From positions 34,586-98,585 of the forward strand of contig LSRX01000686.1 of NCBI GenBank assembly GCA_001939145.1: DNA of 64,000 bases, given 5' to 3'. How positions within the stretch are numbered: position 1 is the first letter of the stretch; each line of letters opens with the position of its first letter. Positions 45,675 to 56,741 of this stretch are shown here, piece by piece. Below the pieces are notes generated by a model. That model was not told the DNA's origin and searched no databases. It saw only the letters and a list, made by a program, of their open reading frames with translations. Source of the stretch: Symbiodinium microadriaticum (lineage: Eukaryota > Sar > Dinophyceae > Suessiales > Symbiodiniaceae). A program made the translations under genes and the position numbers.

Positions 45675-48390
45675 GAAAAGGGCAAGCAGTGGACGCAGGC
45701 GCTGGAACTGTCACTGAGCGTCCAACAGCTGAGTTTCGCATCATGGAGATTGTCGGAAATTGCATTCTGTCCACCCGAAGTCTCACATCCACAGAGCAGC
45801 AGCAACTCTCAAGTTATGGTCGGAAACGGTGAACCTTTCGGCGGTGTCCTCGGCCCCTGAGTCCAGGATGTCGGCAAAACGATGTCGGTACACCCATCCA
45901 TTGCACCTCAGGTGTTGAGAGCTGTGGAGATACCTAGCGAGGTTGTTTTAGCGGGGTAAACATCTTAACTTCCCAAACACTACTCCACCAAACTTTCAGC
46001 TCTCTTATTGCAGTCCCCCCATGCTGTAGCTGCAGCATGGCAATTGGCGCATCCCAGGCTGTGCCATCTCGACAAGCTTCAGCTCACTGGCAATGCGCCC
46101 CGCCCATACACCAAAAAATTCTATAGGCTTCGGATGACTAAGAGTGTGTTGCGGGCGAGACCGTGTTGTCATCGTGGTGGTTGCGGTGGAGTGCCGGTGG
46201 TGGTGGTCGTGGCAGCACCAGTAACCATGTCCAGCAGAGCATTGATGTTTTTTGTCATCTTCTAGAGGGAAATACGGGCACAGGTAGTGTCGACGGCTTT
46301 GGGCTTTGGCGCCTTTTGCTCAGCTTCCTTTTATGTTGGCGGGTGAGGGATGCTCCTGAAAGCCAGCTCGCTGCCGCGCAGGGACCTTCCGAGCTGAGAG
46401 AATTTCAATTCTCCATTGAGACCCATCACGAATCCATCAAGCCCAAATGAAACCCGAAGCTTCGTGATCTCGAGCCAATATAGGTGATCACATACAACGC
46501 TGCCATCAGCGCCTGCGGCAAGTGCGGCCGTTGGCGAGTGGCTTTGTCGCTGCTGGAGGACTGAGGGTGCCCTGTATCAGTTTTCGCGTTTACGGGCACG
46601 AGCATTGTGATGTTTGTTCAGGAAAGAGACCGATCATGACAAGAACATGTGGACGAAGGTGAGGATGATGCAGGTGATTGTGGTGAAGGCGGCGTTGGCG
46701 ACAACAACAAAGATGGAAACAGGCGCATGACAGAAGCCATCCAGAAATGACCACCACGATGCCAAGATGACACGAGGCCGTCTTTGTTTTGGCTGTTGCT
46801 GCTGCTGGAGATGACGACGATGCTGGCGATGGTGACCATTACGTCACTGTATGCCTTCAATTCTGCTTGTCTGTGGTGGTGGGAATCGGGCACGGTGGTG
46901 CTAGTCGTTGCTGGCGTTTAGGTTCCCCAGCTTTTAGCCTCCAACCGTTGCCAGGCAGTGTATCGTCTGGCTGGGCCTTTCTCTGTGTCTTAGATCCTTT
47001 CGGGCTCGCAGTCGGGTGGTGCAGGAGTTGCGCAGCAGTGGGCTGGAGGCAACGGAGGCGGACTTCTGCGTTCTGGGTCTGGGGGAGAGGAAGTACGGCG
47101 TAGCGCAAACATATGTTAGTGCCCGGCTCAGAACCTTTGAGGGCAGTTATGGGAATGTGCGCTCTTGATCTGGGTTTTTGGTGGGCTCGGCATTGTGTAC
47201 AATTCCGTGAGCCTCCAGAGCCCCTGAAGCCTCAAGGAACGCCCCCAAACAACCGAAACTCACGCCACACCCAGAGCCCCTCTTTCGACGAAGCATTTGG
47301 AATTCGCCTCGGAGGGCCTTTCTTGTTTTGCGGGGGTTCTGCATTAAGTCTCTATGGCTCTAGTTGTTCAAGGAGAAGGACAGGTGACAAGGAGTTTTCA
47401 GACGTTTCAGGTCACCTACGGCGCAGTGGTGAGTGCCTGCGAGAAAGGGGGCCAGTGGGAGCGGGCTCTGCTGTGGCTTGGATGATGTGGAGTGGGAATT
47501 CTCCAGGGTTGCATGGCCTTTCTCCGGTATTTCCAAAAATTGGAAGTCTTGGGTTTCGGGCCATTTGGGTGCGGCCCACACTTTTCATTCTTTAGGTCCG
47601 GGTTCGACCAGACGGGCGACTTGGGCCTGCGGAACCGCTGGTATGCCGCATCAGAGCCCATAGCTGGATCTGCGACTCAGCCAACGTGAATCAGAAGGTT
47701 TCGGGCGTAGCGCCCAGAATCTTGGGCTTAGTTCATAGATCCTTGTCGAGGCTGCTCCAGGACCTGGAAGAGGGCCATTGCCGAGGGAGCCTCAGCTTGA
47801 GTCCTGTGTGACATCAGGTCAGGGTGAAAGGTTTCAGCCCTGGCTTAGGTCCGAGATGTAAAGGTTCTCCAGGGTTCCAACCCGTGTTTTTGCAGGATTT
47901 CGCTGAGTTTCGGCCGGGGGTTGAATGGACTCTAGTTTTCTGCCGGCTGAGCCTTGGAGTTGAGGGTTTCGGGTTCGCCTTGCTTTATTTTGGTGTCCGG
48001 AATCTGGGGCCATCGCCCTTCGACTGGTCTTCGAAGTTGACGGACAAGCGTTTGGACGGAACCGAAGACACTTTCCAAGGGTGAGACACGCGTCATTCAA
48101 CGGACACGTGGGGCTTTTGGAATGTTCGAAAGGCATGTTTTGCTCTTCAGCAGGGGTTGTTGAGACTGAGCTCGGATCCGTGGGGCTGGAAAGAGTTGGC
48201 AGCACTGCGTTCTGAGTGTGTCTGTCTTCTGAGCGATGGGTTTCCCAATTTCTCCCAGCGCGCGGTTTGGGGCGGTAGCGGAGATTGAAGAGACTTCTGG
48301 AGATCGAGGAGTGCCATCACTTACAATGCGGCCATCAGCGCATGCGACCGCTGCGGGCACTGGGAGCATGCGGTTTCCTTGGCTCGAACG
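45675..48390 (+). CDS. PPR exons (four)
   Basis: 45675-45719 codes EKGKQWTQALELSLS. 46484-46558 codes VITYNAAISACGKCGRWRVA and onward to LLE, followed by GA then an in-frame TGA, so either a GA donor or a stop. 47411-~47479 codes VTYGAVVSACEKGGQWERA. 48309-48390 codes AITYNAAISACDRCGHWEHA and onward, with a GC donor at 48391. All have AG acceptors and the same helix A/helix B grammar as blocks A and B. The next PPR exon is at 51539, beyond the virus-like gene. Confidence 0.75.
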
Positions 48391-48794
48391 GCTAATTCTG
48401 GGCGAAGGGGGCTGGTCACAGAGTCTGCAGGGGAGGGACCAGTTTCTTCGCAGGGCTGTGGACGACTTGGTGCTACTTTTCTGCTAGACCTGCGTAGGGA
48501 GTGTGCTAGGGCGCAGGGTGTAAGGGACTCGGGTAGCCGTGCAGTGCGTGCGGCGTTTGTGGAGAAACGCCTGGGTCAAAGTGCCGTCTGTGAGGACGTT
48601 CGGTTCGTAAGGGTTTTTGTTCTGCCGGCATGGGAATCTCTATTCGGAAGTTACACAGGTGCTGGGCAACTCCTTCTTTATAGTATAGGATCCCATCCCA
48701 ACTTCGGCATCTGGCTGCAGCCCGAGTCGGGAAGTTCTGAAGCTGTTCCGGCTCACATCCGCTGGTCAGCGGTTCTGTTGGTGCTCCGTGCAAC

Positions 48795-50304
48795 ATGAAG
48801 CGACCGGCGGAGGAGGCGGCAGCAGAACCTGCCCAAGAGAAGCCTGCAGCCGCAAGTGTCTCAGCCAAGCAAACAAAGTCAAGCTTTTCTGTTAGCTGAG
48901 TAGGGGGACATGCCGCATTCTGGTCCCATGTTGTCTTCCTCGTAATCAGGGCAAATGCTTCGAACTCAACAACCCAAATCATGTGAAAGCAGCCTCGACT
49001 CTCTGCTTGCCCAGTCTGGAACCAGGTGCAGACGACAAGCCTGCAGGTGCATTCCACGTTCATGACAATGGAGGCCGTCCCTTCAAGGCAAGAGTCGCCC
49101 TTAACCACCCCGAAGTAGACGGTGCAGTTTCTATTGGCCAGCACGGAAGGCTTGGTTTGCCGTTTCGGGTGTGTGTGGAAGCAATTGCTTAACTACTTGG
49201 AGCGCAAGCATCCGATGTCAATATTCGGAATTCTTCAGATGTTATTGTATGTAGACGCCGAGAACCTGACTCAACTCCCTCTTGATTTGCTTTTTGTCCC
49301 AATGAGTTGGAGCTCGCCGGTAACATCGTTGCAGTGTGTGCTTGTGCTCCTTGTGGTCCGGGGAGCGAGCAGGAATCCTATGCTTGGTGGGTTGGAACAG
49401 CTAGAAACAGTGTCAGAATGGTCCATGCGTCTAGAAAGTTTGTGAGGTCAGCTTAGTTCGGGAAATTCCACGTTCGTCTCCGTCCCTTCGAGGTGGAAGT
49501 GCAGTGGCCGGGTCCAACGGCCGAGGTCCAGGCAGGAGATCTCGGAAACTCCCTACTTCTCTAGTAAACCCTAAACCCTAAACCCTAAGTAGCCCCAGTT
49601 TATTTTGGGGTATATGGCGTCCAATCCATATCCTGAGAAACCCGTAGGTCTTCAAGAGTCTCCAGTATGATGGTGATGTCCTGCCAAGCTATGAAGACAG
49701 GGCCTGTGTCTCCTTTTCTGCCGAGAGGGTCTTGGTCGGACGATGCCCCAAGCATGGTGCCATCTTTGATGGGAACTCGGTGTTGCTGCACGTGGGGGGT
49801 CTGAAGTATGTGTTTATTGGAGTGGTCGTGTTCGCCTTTACGGCGAAATCGCGCATAACGGCGTATGTCTCACGCGTGGGCAACAACGATGTACCTTACC
49901 CTTGGGCGATTGATGAGCAGGGATGGCGCTACTTGATGATCGAATCAGTCGTTCTGAGCAGCAAGCTGTTTGAGAGCGACGATGATCCCTACGACCTTTA
50001 CTATGACCGGGGCCTGATCACGGCACAAACACACACTGTGCCACCCCAGGAGCCCAAGATGCAGTTCCAAGGAATCGAAGAGTTCTGGATCGGAGAGAAC
50101 CAGCGCGGGCTTAGATATCAGACACGCCCAGAAGTTGACTTCGAGTGTCGGGCTGGGCAGGGAGAGTTCTTTGTGGTGAAAGGTGATCCTGCTGCCAAGA
50201 TTAAGCTCTCCAAGGACGACTACGTGAAGTTAATGCACGACTTTGCAGATGAGATGGGCTTTGAGCCTCTCAGTGTAGAGACCTTGCTTGAGCGGCACAT
50301 CTGA
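48795..50304 (+). CDS. homologue of an uncharacterised giant-virus protein (HDNGGRPFK / GNNDVPYP family), three exons
   Basis: Exon 1, 48795-48855, starts at ATG (MKRPAEEAAAEPAQEKPA). It has a GT donor one base into a codon, and the AG at 49024-49025 restores phase for exon 2 (49026 to about 49110-49190), which codes AFHVHDNGGRPFKARV. Exon 3, 49648-50304, codes the rest and ends in TGA. Motifs in exon 3: LVGRCPKH, FDGNSVLLHVGGLKYVFIG, YVSRVGNNDVPYPWAIDE, DPYDLYYDRGLIT, and an acidic, lysine-containing C-terminus. The same series, with HDNGGRPF at the start, is familiar to me from uncharacterised proteins of large algal DNA viruses (phycodna-/mimivirus-like); that is from memory, not a search. 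About 260-290 residues; function unknown. Its introns argue against contamination and for a domesticated nuclear gene. It lies in the same orientation inside a PPR intron (48391-51538). Confidence 0.75.
49565..49587. repeat. interstitial telomere-type repeat (TAAACCC)3
   Basis: Three perfect units of the telomere-type heptamer, inside the second intron of the virus-like gene and 60 bases before its exon 3 acceptor. Confidence 0.85.
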
Positions 50305-51538
50305 AAGAGTGCAGAGCAATGCAGAGCATGTTGCAATGCATTGTCGCATGGGCAGGAAGAAGGTAACGAAGCTCGGCATACAGTTGATGTTTGATACTCT
50401 CGACCCCTGTAGCATCTTCTCCGAAATCTAGCAGAAGCGAGGGCCGTTGAAGTACTCCCAAGCCTGTTGCGCTGGAACCCCAAACTTCCATGCAGAATCC
50501 CCAAGCGACAGGAGTGTTTGGTTTTCGGCCCCCGGATTCGAGGGACCGGACCGGCTCCCTCGGAAACGTGGTTCAAGTCGCTTCTTTCGTATTTGCTCCC
50601 TCGCAGCCAACTTGATTGCTGCGATATATCTGTGTTGGCTACGGTGCTGTGCCCCAGGAAAGGCACCAACAGACTCCAACATGTTGAAGCCCTGTACCTA
50701 AGTCAGCAAGTTCTCGCCCGGGAACGACTCGATAGCTGCAGCGGACCATCGATCATCGCACCCTCGAAGACTCAAAGATCCAATCCTCCGGCTTGCGCTC
50801 CAAACTACCCCGCAGCCTGAAGGATGAATCCGTACCGAAGCTCCCGTCCGACGAAGCAGAACGCCCTGGGCCCCTTCCGTGCAATTCTAGAATCCTGAAA
50901 CCGGTTCCCAGAAAGCTAATGTCGGCCTTTGCGTGCTGCCTGCACCCCCCTTGATCAAGCTTTTGTAAACCTGCCTAGAATGGATTGCACGGCAGTCTTG
51001 CAACCCCTGGTGTTCGTCCTTCAAGGTCTGGGAAGACAACTCCGAGAAGCCCCTAGCGTCCCTCCGAGGTCCTCAAGCTTTCCCCTACCCAGAAGGGGAC
51101 CTGCTGAGGTGCTCCTAGACTGTGCTTATTTTTGTTTTCTCATGGGAAAACGTGACCAGCTGAGGTTCTTCTCCTGGCCGGTCTGTCAGAGAGGCGACTC
51201 GAAAGGTCGGCAGCCAGTGGCCCGACTTCTACAGCCCGTGTTGCTGCAAATGAGGGTAGCTGTCATTCAAGCTTCAGTGTGGCTTCACCATTTTGTGATT
51301 GACCTTCCCTGTTAGACATGTGCGCAAGACCCCTTCCAGCACGCAACGCTATCGATTGATTGGGTGCTTCTTGGGTTGCTCCTAATGGCGAGTCCTGAAG
51401 CCACGCACGACAGAAACTGCGCAACTAGGGCCGGTAATCACGGTGTCTGACAGAACTGTCGTCGGGGTGGTGCAGTCTTGTTTTCTCAGCAGGGATGGGT
51501 TCCCAATTTCGTCACAACGATGGTTCTGGCGTCTGCAG
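50305..51538. other. downstream of the virus-like gene; nothing recognised
   Basis: No motif on either strand. Frames up to 149 codons (minus strand, 50220-50669) carry no family signature. Confidence 0.4.
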
Positions 51539-54500
51539 GCTTCAATGTCGCCATCTCTGCCTGCGCTCGTGGTGAGCTGCTAGACGGATTGAAGACTTCT
51601 CGCAGGGGCTTTTTCGGGGTTTGTTCTGAGCACTGACTCCATACTGTCAGTTTGGGCGGGGATAGCAGGGGAAGGTTTTTCGCCATTGAGGTCTCAAGGA
51701 TAGGTTGATTTCGTCTTACTACTGCTACTGCTACTGCTACTCCTACTGCTACTACTGCTACTACTGCTACTACTGCTACTACTGCTACTACTGCTTCTGC
51801 TGCTACTACTGCCGATACTACTCGTTCTACTCCACTACTCTCAGACTCCTTAGTACTGCCACGGCTACTACCAGAACAACTCATCCGCAGTTCCTTCGCG
51901 AAGCCAAGGCAGTGGGAGCGAGCTCTGGAGCTGCTTCGGAGGCTCTCGAGGCCCACGCGGTCTCTCGCAAGGAAAGGCTGTCTTGCGCCTTTCAATGTGA
52001 TGTTGCTGACATTCCTTTTGATATTCATCATGATGATTCAACGATGATGATGATGATGTTGGCTCTGATGGCAAATAACAAGCTGATATCAGTCTTGGCG
52101 GTGGTGGTGGTGGTGATGCGGTCGCTGGCCACGATCGTTATTCGCGAACTATTGAGCCAACCATTACGTTGAATATTGAATTCTTGAATGTGCAATCATC
52201 GTTTTGCCAACAAACAAACTAGTTAGTTTACTGATCTCCTCCCCATCATATAATCCCCTGCAATGCCATACATAGTGTGAAAAAAATGTTTAGTATTAAG
52301 GACTTTGGCTGTGAGTCTTCTTCTTGCTCAGTGCTTTATTCAAAACCCTTCCCCCAGTAGCGCTTAATTGTATGGTAGTCTTGGCCCTTTTGAATTCCTG
52401 TTCGGGCCCATTCCGTGCCGTATGCTCCCCGAAAACAAAGCGCAATTTCGGGGGAGGTTTAGTAATCCGGGGAAGGGACAGGGATTAATTAAGCAACCAA
52501 TGAAGTGAGTCATTGATTATTTGAAGAAGAGTAAATAGGTACATCGTGTATTTTTCTTTATATATGTATACACAATCGCGACGGCTGTCCTGGTCTCTCA
52601 TCCGCCCTCATCACTATCACCTTCATATTTTGTGAATGGTTTTCTTGCCACGAACACCTTCATTGTCAGCACGGTTGTAAGTACGAAGGATTTTTGTTTC
52701 ATTGTTATTTCGTTGTCATGCTCTCTAGTATCCCTGCCGTCATGGCATCGCGTTAGAGTGCTCGTTTTCATTCTTTCCGACTGCCCTGCGAGCAGGTGCG
52801 GTTTGGAACGGACGGCGATCTCTTACGGAGCAGCTATAACCGCCTGTGAGACAAGCAGGCCCAACAATGTGTTTTGCGCTTGTGCTCAAATGTTTGAGCC
52901 CAAAATTCAAGACCGAATGTTGTTCACTTTAAAAGGCCCGTTCAAGATTGCCTTGGCCCATTGGCGACAGTTTCGGGTCGGTAAAGAAGAGATTGGGATG
53001 TGCTGGGTTTCTGCGACTTGCGGGCGAGGGACATCCGGAAAAGAGCAAGATTCCCGAATTCATACTTGAGAGCACCCGAGCCGCAACATAGCACCCGACA
53101 CGGTGTTGAAGGCTACCGAAACTCCAAACTTTATGAGATGCCGGACCTTCATGTGGTTCTTCGAAGTTGCAATGTGCAGGTTTTTTTCTGACCTTCCGAA
53201 GCCGAGCCCGAAGCCTTCAACCTTGCAGGCGCTGGCAGCGCGCGGTGGCCCTGTTTGCAGAGTGCCAAAGCGAGATGCAGGCGCACCTTGGACCTGGGAG
53301 GAGTGTTTTTCGCGTCAGCGGTGCAAACCCCGCCCAAAAAACAGGCCTGCTGCTGCCGCTGCTGCTGCTTTCCCAAGGACACTCATCGCCCGCAACGCAG
53401 CTGTCAGCGCTTGCGAGAAAGGCTCACATTGGCAGGGCGCCCTGCAGCTTCTCCGGGAGGCCACGGCCACGCCGTAGCTTTGCTTCAGGGGCGAAGTGGA
53501 CGGGGTTTTGTTCGAAAACTCAAAGAGGCGAGGATGGAATGAACCAAACGGTTTTCCTTGCGAAGTACTTTGTTTTTTGTTTCGAACTTTGGAGTTTCGC
53601 CGGCAACGCTCAATGCAAGCAGGCTCCCCAGAACCTTTTCAGTGTGGGCCGGTGAGGGAGAGACGGTGTTCCGTGTTCCTTCGTGTTGCTGTCGTGTGCA
53701 GAACGCAACTCTTGCATGGCTAATAACACAGGGTGTCTGTTGTTCTCAATCACGCTAGCCTGTACCTTTTCATCGTCATCGTCATCGCCGCCGAAATCAT
53801 CCTCATCCTCAGCATCAGCATCAGAATAAGCTTCAGCACCGCCATCGTCACCATCATCACATCATCTCATCCGCAGTATCAACAGCATGTGGCCGTAGAC
53901 ACCACTGCCTTTCGGATGATTGGGTGGGCACCCCCATGGACCCTACATTGAAGGCAGAAGAGGGAACACTCCAAGCAAACGCCATCACCTACAACTCTGC
54001 TTGTGTCTGGTCTGCACTTGGCTTTGGGGAGGTACTGGGCATAGACTAAGGAAGTTTTGGCCCGATCGGGTTCAGGCACGGATGTCCTTGCCAAAGGTTC
54101 CTGACAGGATTCAGCTTGCCTCTGGGATTGGCACCATGTTTGGATCGGGGGGGCCCAAGTGAAATTGAGACTGTCGCAGAAGGTGGGATTCTGTCGGTCA
54201 GCTCCGTATTTGCGCAGTTCTCAGAGAGTTGCATCGCTGAGATGTTGGCATGCTTTTGAGTCATCGGTCCTGCCGGACCATCGCCATGAAAAGCCTTGCT
54301 CCATGGTTTGGGCCGACAATGCTTGCCTCAAACCAAAAGCCTTGGCGTTTCAACATCCATAACAATCCCGATGTAGGGAGGACAGCCCTAGACATCCGAG
54401 CCAAGAAGCCGCTTGGAGGCTTCTGGAATTCCACGAAGCTGTAGTACTGTCTACCGCGCATTCGTAGGTCCCTCACTCCAAAGCGGGCCAACCCCGCTCT

Positions 54501-54953
54501 GGCGACTCCCCCGGCAAAGGCAGTGCTCTGGAGAAGGCTCGGCGATGGCAGCAAGCGTTGCAGCTCTTGGCCCAGCTACGGCAGCGTGGGCTTCAGGCCC
54601 TGGGCCCAGGAATCTATTCGTTCCACAACCAGAAAACAGGTTCCCCCCAACATGCCGAGCCTTACTTATACCAAGAGTTGGGAGTTGGGAAGGCCACGCT
54701 GATCAGCTACTGCGCGGCCATCGGCGCGTGTGCCCGGGGTGAGAACTGGCAAGGCGCAATCGAGCTGCTTCTTGAGCTTCGCGAGGAGGCGGAGGCCCTG
54801 ACAAATCTGTTGCAGCAAGCTTTCCAGGGTCTTTGAGTGCACTCGCGAGTTACAGGAACATGTGCCACAGAAGTCAGGACGAAAGTAGTTTAGTGAACCG
54901 CTTCAGTTTGGGGTGGCATGATACTGCATCATTACTCTCCCTCTCTCTATGTA

Positions 54954-54990
<37 letters not shown>

Positions 54991-55569
54991 ATGTATGTAG
55001 GTAGGTAGGTAGGTAGGTAGGTAGGTAGGTCGGTCGGTCGGTCGGTCGGTCGGTCGGTNNNNNNNNNGGTGGGTGGGTGTGTACCACGATGCCACTACGA
55101 TGCCTTCAGTGCGGATTCCTGACGGGTCCGGTTTCTCGATGGTGAAGAGTGGTGGCTGGATGCGGACACAGAGCTGGGCGGGCTTCGGGGCCGTTTGGCA
55201 TGTCTGTCGCAAATCCTTCCGATGGGTTGTGCTAGATCTCCGCCAACGGTTCGAACATCATGATGTTATCATGACGACACCGTTGTTCGTTCAAGCTGCA
55301 TCCAAAGAAATGCAAGATAATTTCCGATGCACGCGGCTCGGACATTCTTGATCGCTGCTGAGTCCTGTCCAGAAAGCCGGGAAGAAAACCGACTGAAGCC
55401 CCTAGGCCCTAGTAAGACACCGCATGTCCACTGGGAGGTGTTGGGGGATGACACCACGGCCTTCGTGTCAGCCATCGGGGCTTGCGAGCAGCGTCAGCTG
55501 CACCAAGAGGCTCTGAGGACGATGGCGCTGCTCGAAGACTTTTTGCTCGGCTGGGTTGAAAGGCGATAG
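51539..55569 (+). CDS. PPR exons, distal part (about nine) with a candidate stop
   Basis: 51539-51571 (FNVAISACAR), 51904-51950 (PRQWERALELLRRLS), about 52797-52850 (TAISYGAAITACETSRP), 53229-53280 (RWQRAVALFAECQSEMQ), 53378-53459 (TLIARNAAVSACEKGSHW then GALQLLRE), 53976-54004 (NAITYNSAC), 54520-54596 (SALEKARRWQQALQLLAQL, RQRGLQ), 54693-~54790 (ATLISYCAAIGACARGENW then GAIELLLELRE) and about 55450-55569 (TTAFVSAIGACEQRQLHQEA then MALLED, ending at TAG). The 54693 exon also stays open to a TGA at 54834-54836, an alternative gene end. Most exons have AG acceptors and GC or GT donors. Some phases could not be closed (for example 51571 to 51904), so exons may be missing here. Confidence 0.7.
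51714..51800. repeat. CTA/CTG trinucleotide run
   Basis: (CTACTG)n/(CTACTA)n run in a PPR intron, giving poly-Tyr and poly-Val frames that are not coding. Confidence 0.9.
53772..53872. repeat. CATCGTCATC-type imperfect repeat
   Basis: Imperfect (CATCGT)n and (CATCAG)n run in a PPR intron just before the exon at 53976. Confidence 0.75.
54955..55079. repeat. compound TG/TATG/TAGG/TCGG/GGTG repeat with a 9-N assembly gap
   Basis: Successive (GT)n, (ATGT)n, (AGGT)n, (CGGT)n and (GGGT)n blocks. Nine N at 55059-55067 mark an unresolved length, so the true repeat size, and possibly the join, is uncertain. Confidence 0.9.
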
Positions 55570-56741
55570 CAGGGACGAGAGCAATTTAGAAGCACATCTC
55601 CCTGTCGTATCGACAGTAAATTAAGTACTTTCCCTGTCGCAATCGGACAGGGGGATGCGAAGCTGCAGAGTTGTTTAGCAGGCTGCCTTCGCCCTTCGAC
55701 CTTGAAGAGCATGTTTTCCAGCACCACATTGGTGGGCACCGTTGCTTGCCCGTGCACGATAGATGAAGTGTGGGCACCTGGGAAGTTTTGCATCATCGAC
55801 CGAGCAGCTCGCCCTTCCACGCCTAACTCCCCGAGATCCTGATCAGTGTTCCAAGTCTCGGTAGCATCGGGTGGAAGAATTTGTTCGCATCCGACATGAG
55901 TAGTTTGGACAAGTGCGGTCGCAGCAGCGGGAGTCTCCATTCTAGCCTGATGTTTGTGTTCTGTAGATGTCGCAGCTTTTGCTTGTTTATATCATTCGAT
56001 GGATGAATCTCAGGTGCCAAGAATTTTGTGTGGCTGGTTGCATGTTGTTCCTTCGCCAAGAATTGTCAACAGGATTGAGTTTTGCACCCCCCCAAAGTTC
56101 CAAGACCCAATGGCCATGCTGACCATGCTACCTATCCTCGTGCCAGCAATGTTGACAGTGCTTTGCAGAAGACGAAACCAGCAGGGACGAGTCCTGACTT
56201 CGAATCACGAACATCGCTCTTTCGGTCTCCGGGATTCCTTGCATGAGGGCAAAGCGGCTCCTGTGTGGGATCTCGCGCTCTGCGCCTGGCGCGTTGACAG
56301 AGGGTTGGCATACAGGCTGCTGTGGTTGTGCAGCCTGCTGCCGGCATGAACTTTAATTCGACAGGCGAGCGTTGAAGCGAACATCCTTCGATAGGCCCGT
56401 GTTGACATCCGGGCTGGTGTTTGCTTCTTTGCAGCCGTTCTTTGCAGATTCCGCCGCAAGAACCAGAACAGCTGAAGCAGAGCATCCCGACTTCATCAAG
56501 ATGCCTCCAGCATTGATGGGCCCAGTCGGCCTTGGATTGTTAAGTGCTCGATCAGCGGAACGCTCTGGCTTGTGCCAGCTCGGGTTAGGAAAAAACATCA
56601 TGTCCGTCTGCTGATTTTAGAGATATTCAGCTGGACAGTTTCGACTGCGCACGTCTGAACTCACTAGCTGGCAACATTGTGTGTCCCGGTCAATGCTCCA
56701 GTGGTAGGGCAAGCTTCGCAGCCCTGGCGGGCCGCTCAAAG
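55570..56741. other. between the last PPR exon and the LHC C-terminal exons; nothing recognised
   Basis: No motif on either strand. In particular, no LHC N-terminal exon (AFENELGVQ, GFWDP, ELKHGR-type) could be found by eye here, although the following exons code only the last third of an LHC unit. Confidence 0.45.

Noticed and set aside
50220..50669. 149-codon minus-strand frame at the end of the virus-like gene
   Set aside because: Partly antisense to the coding exon and without recognisable features.
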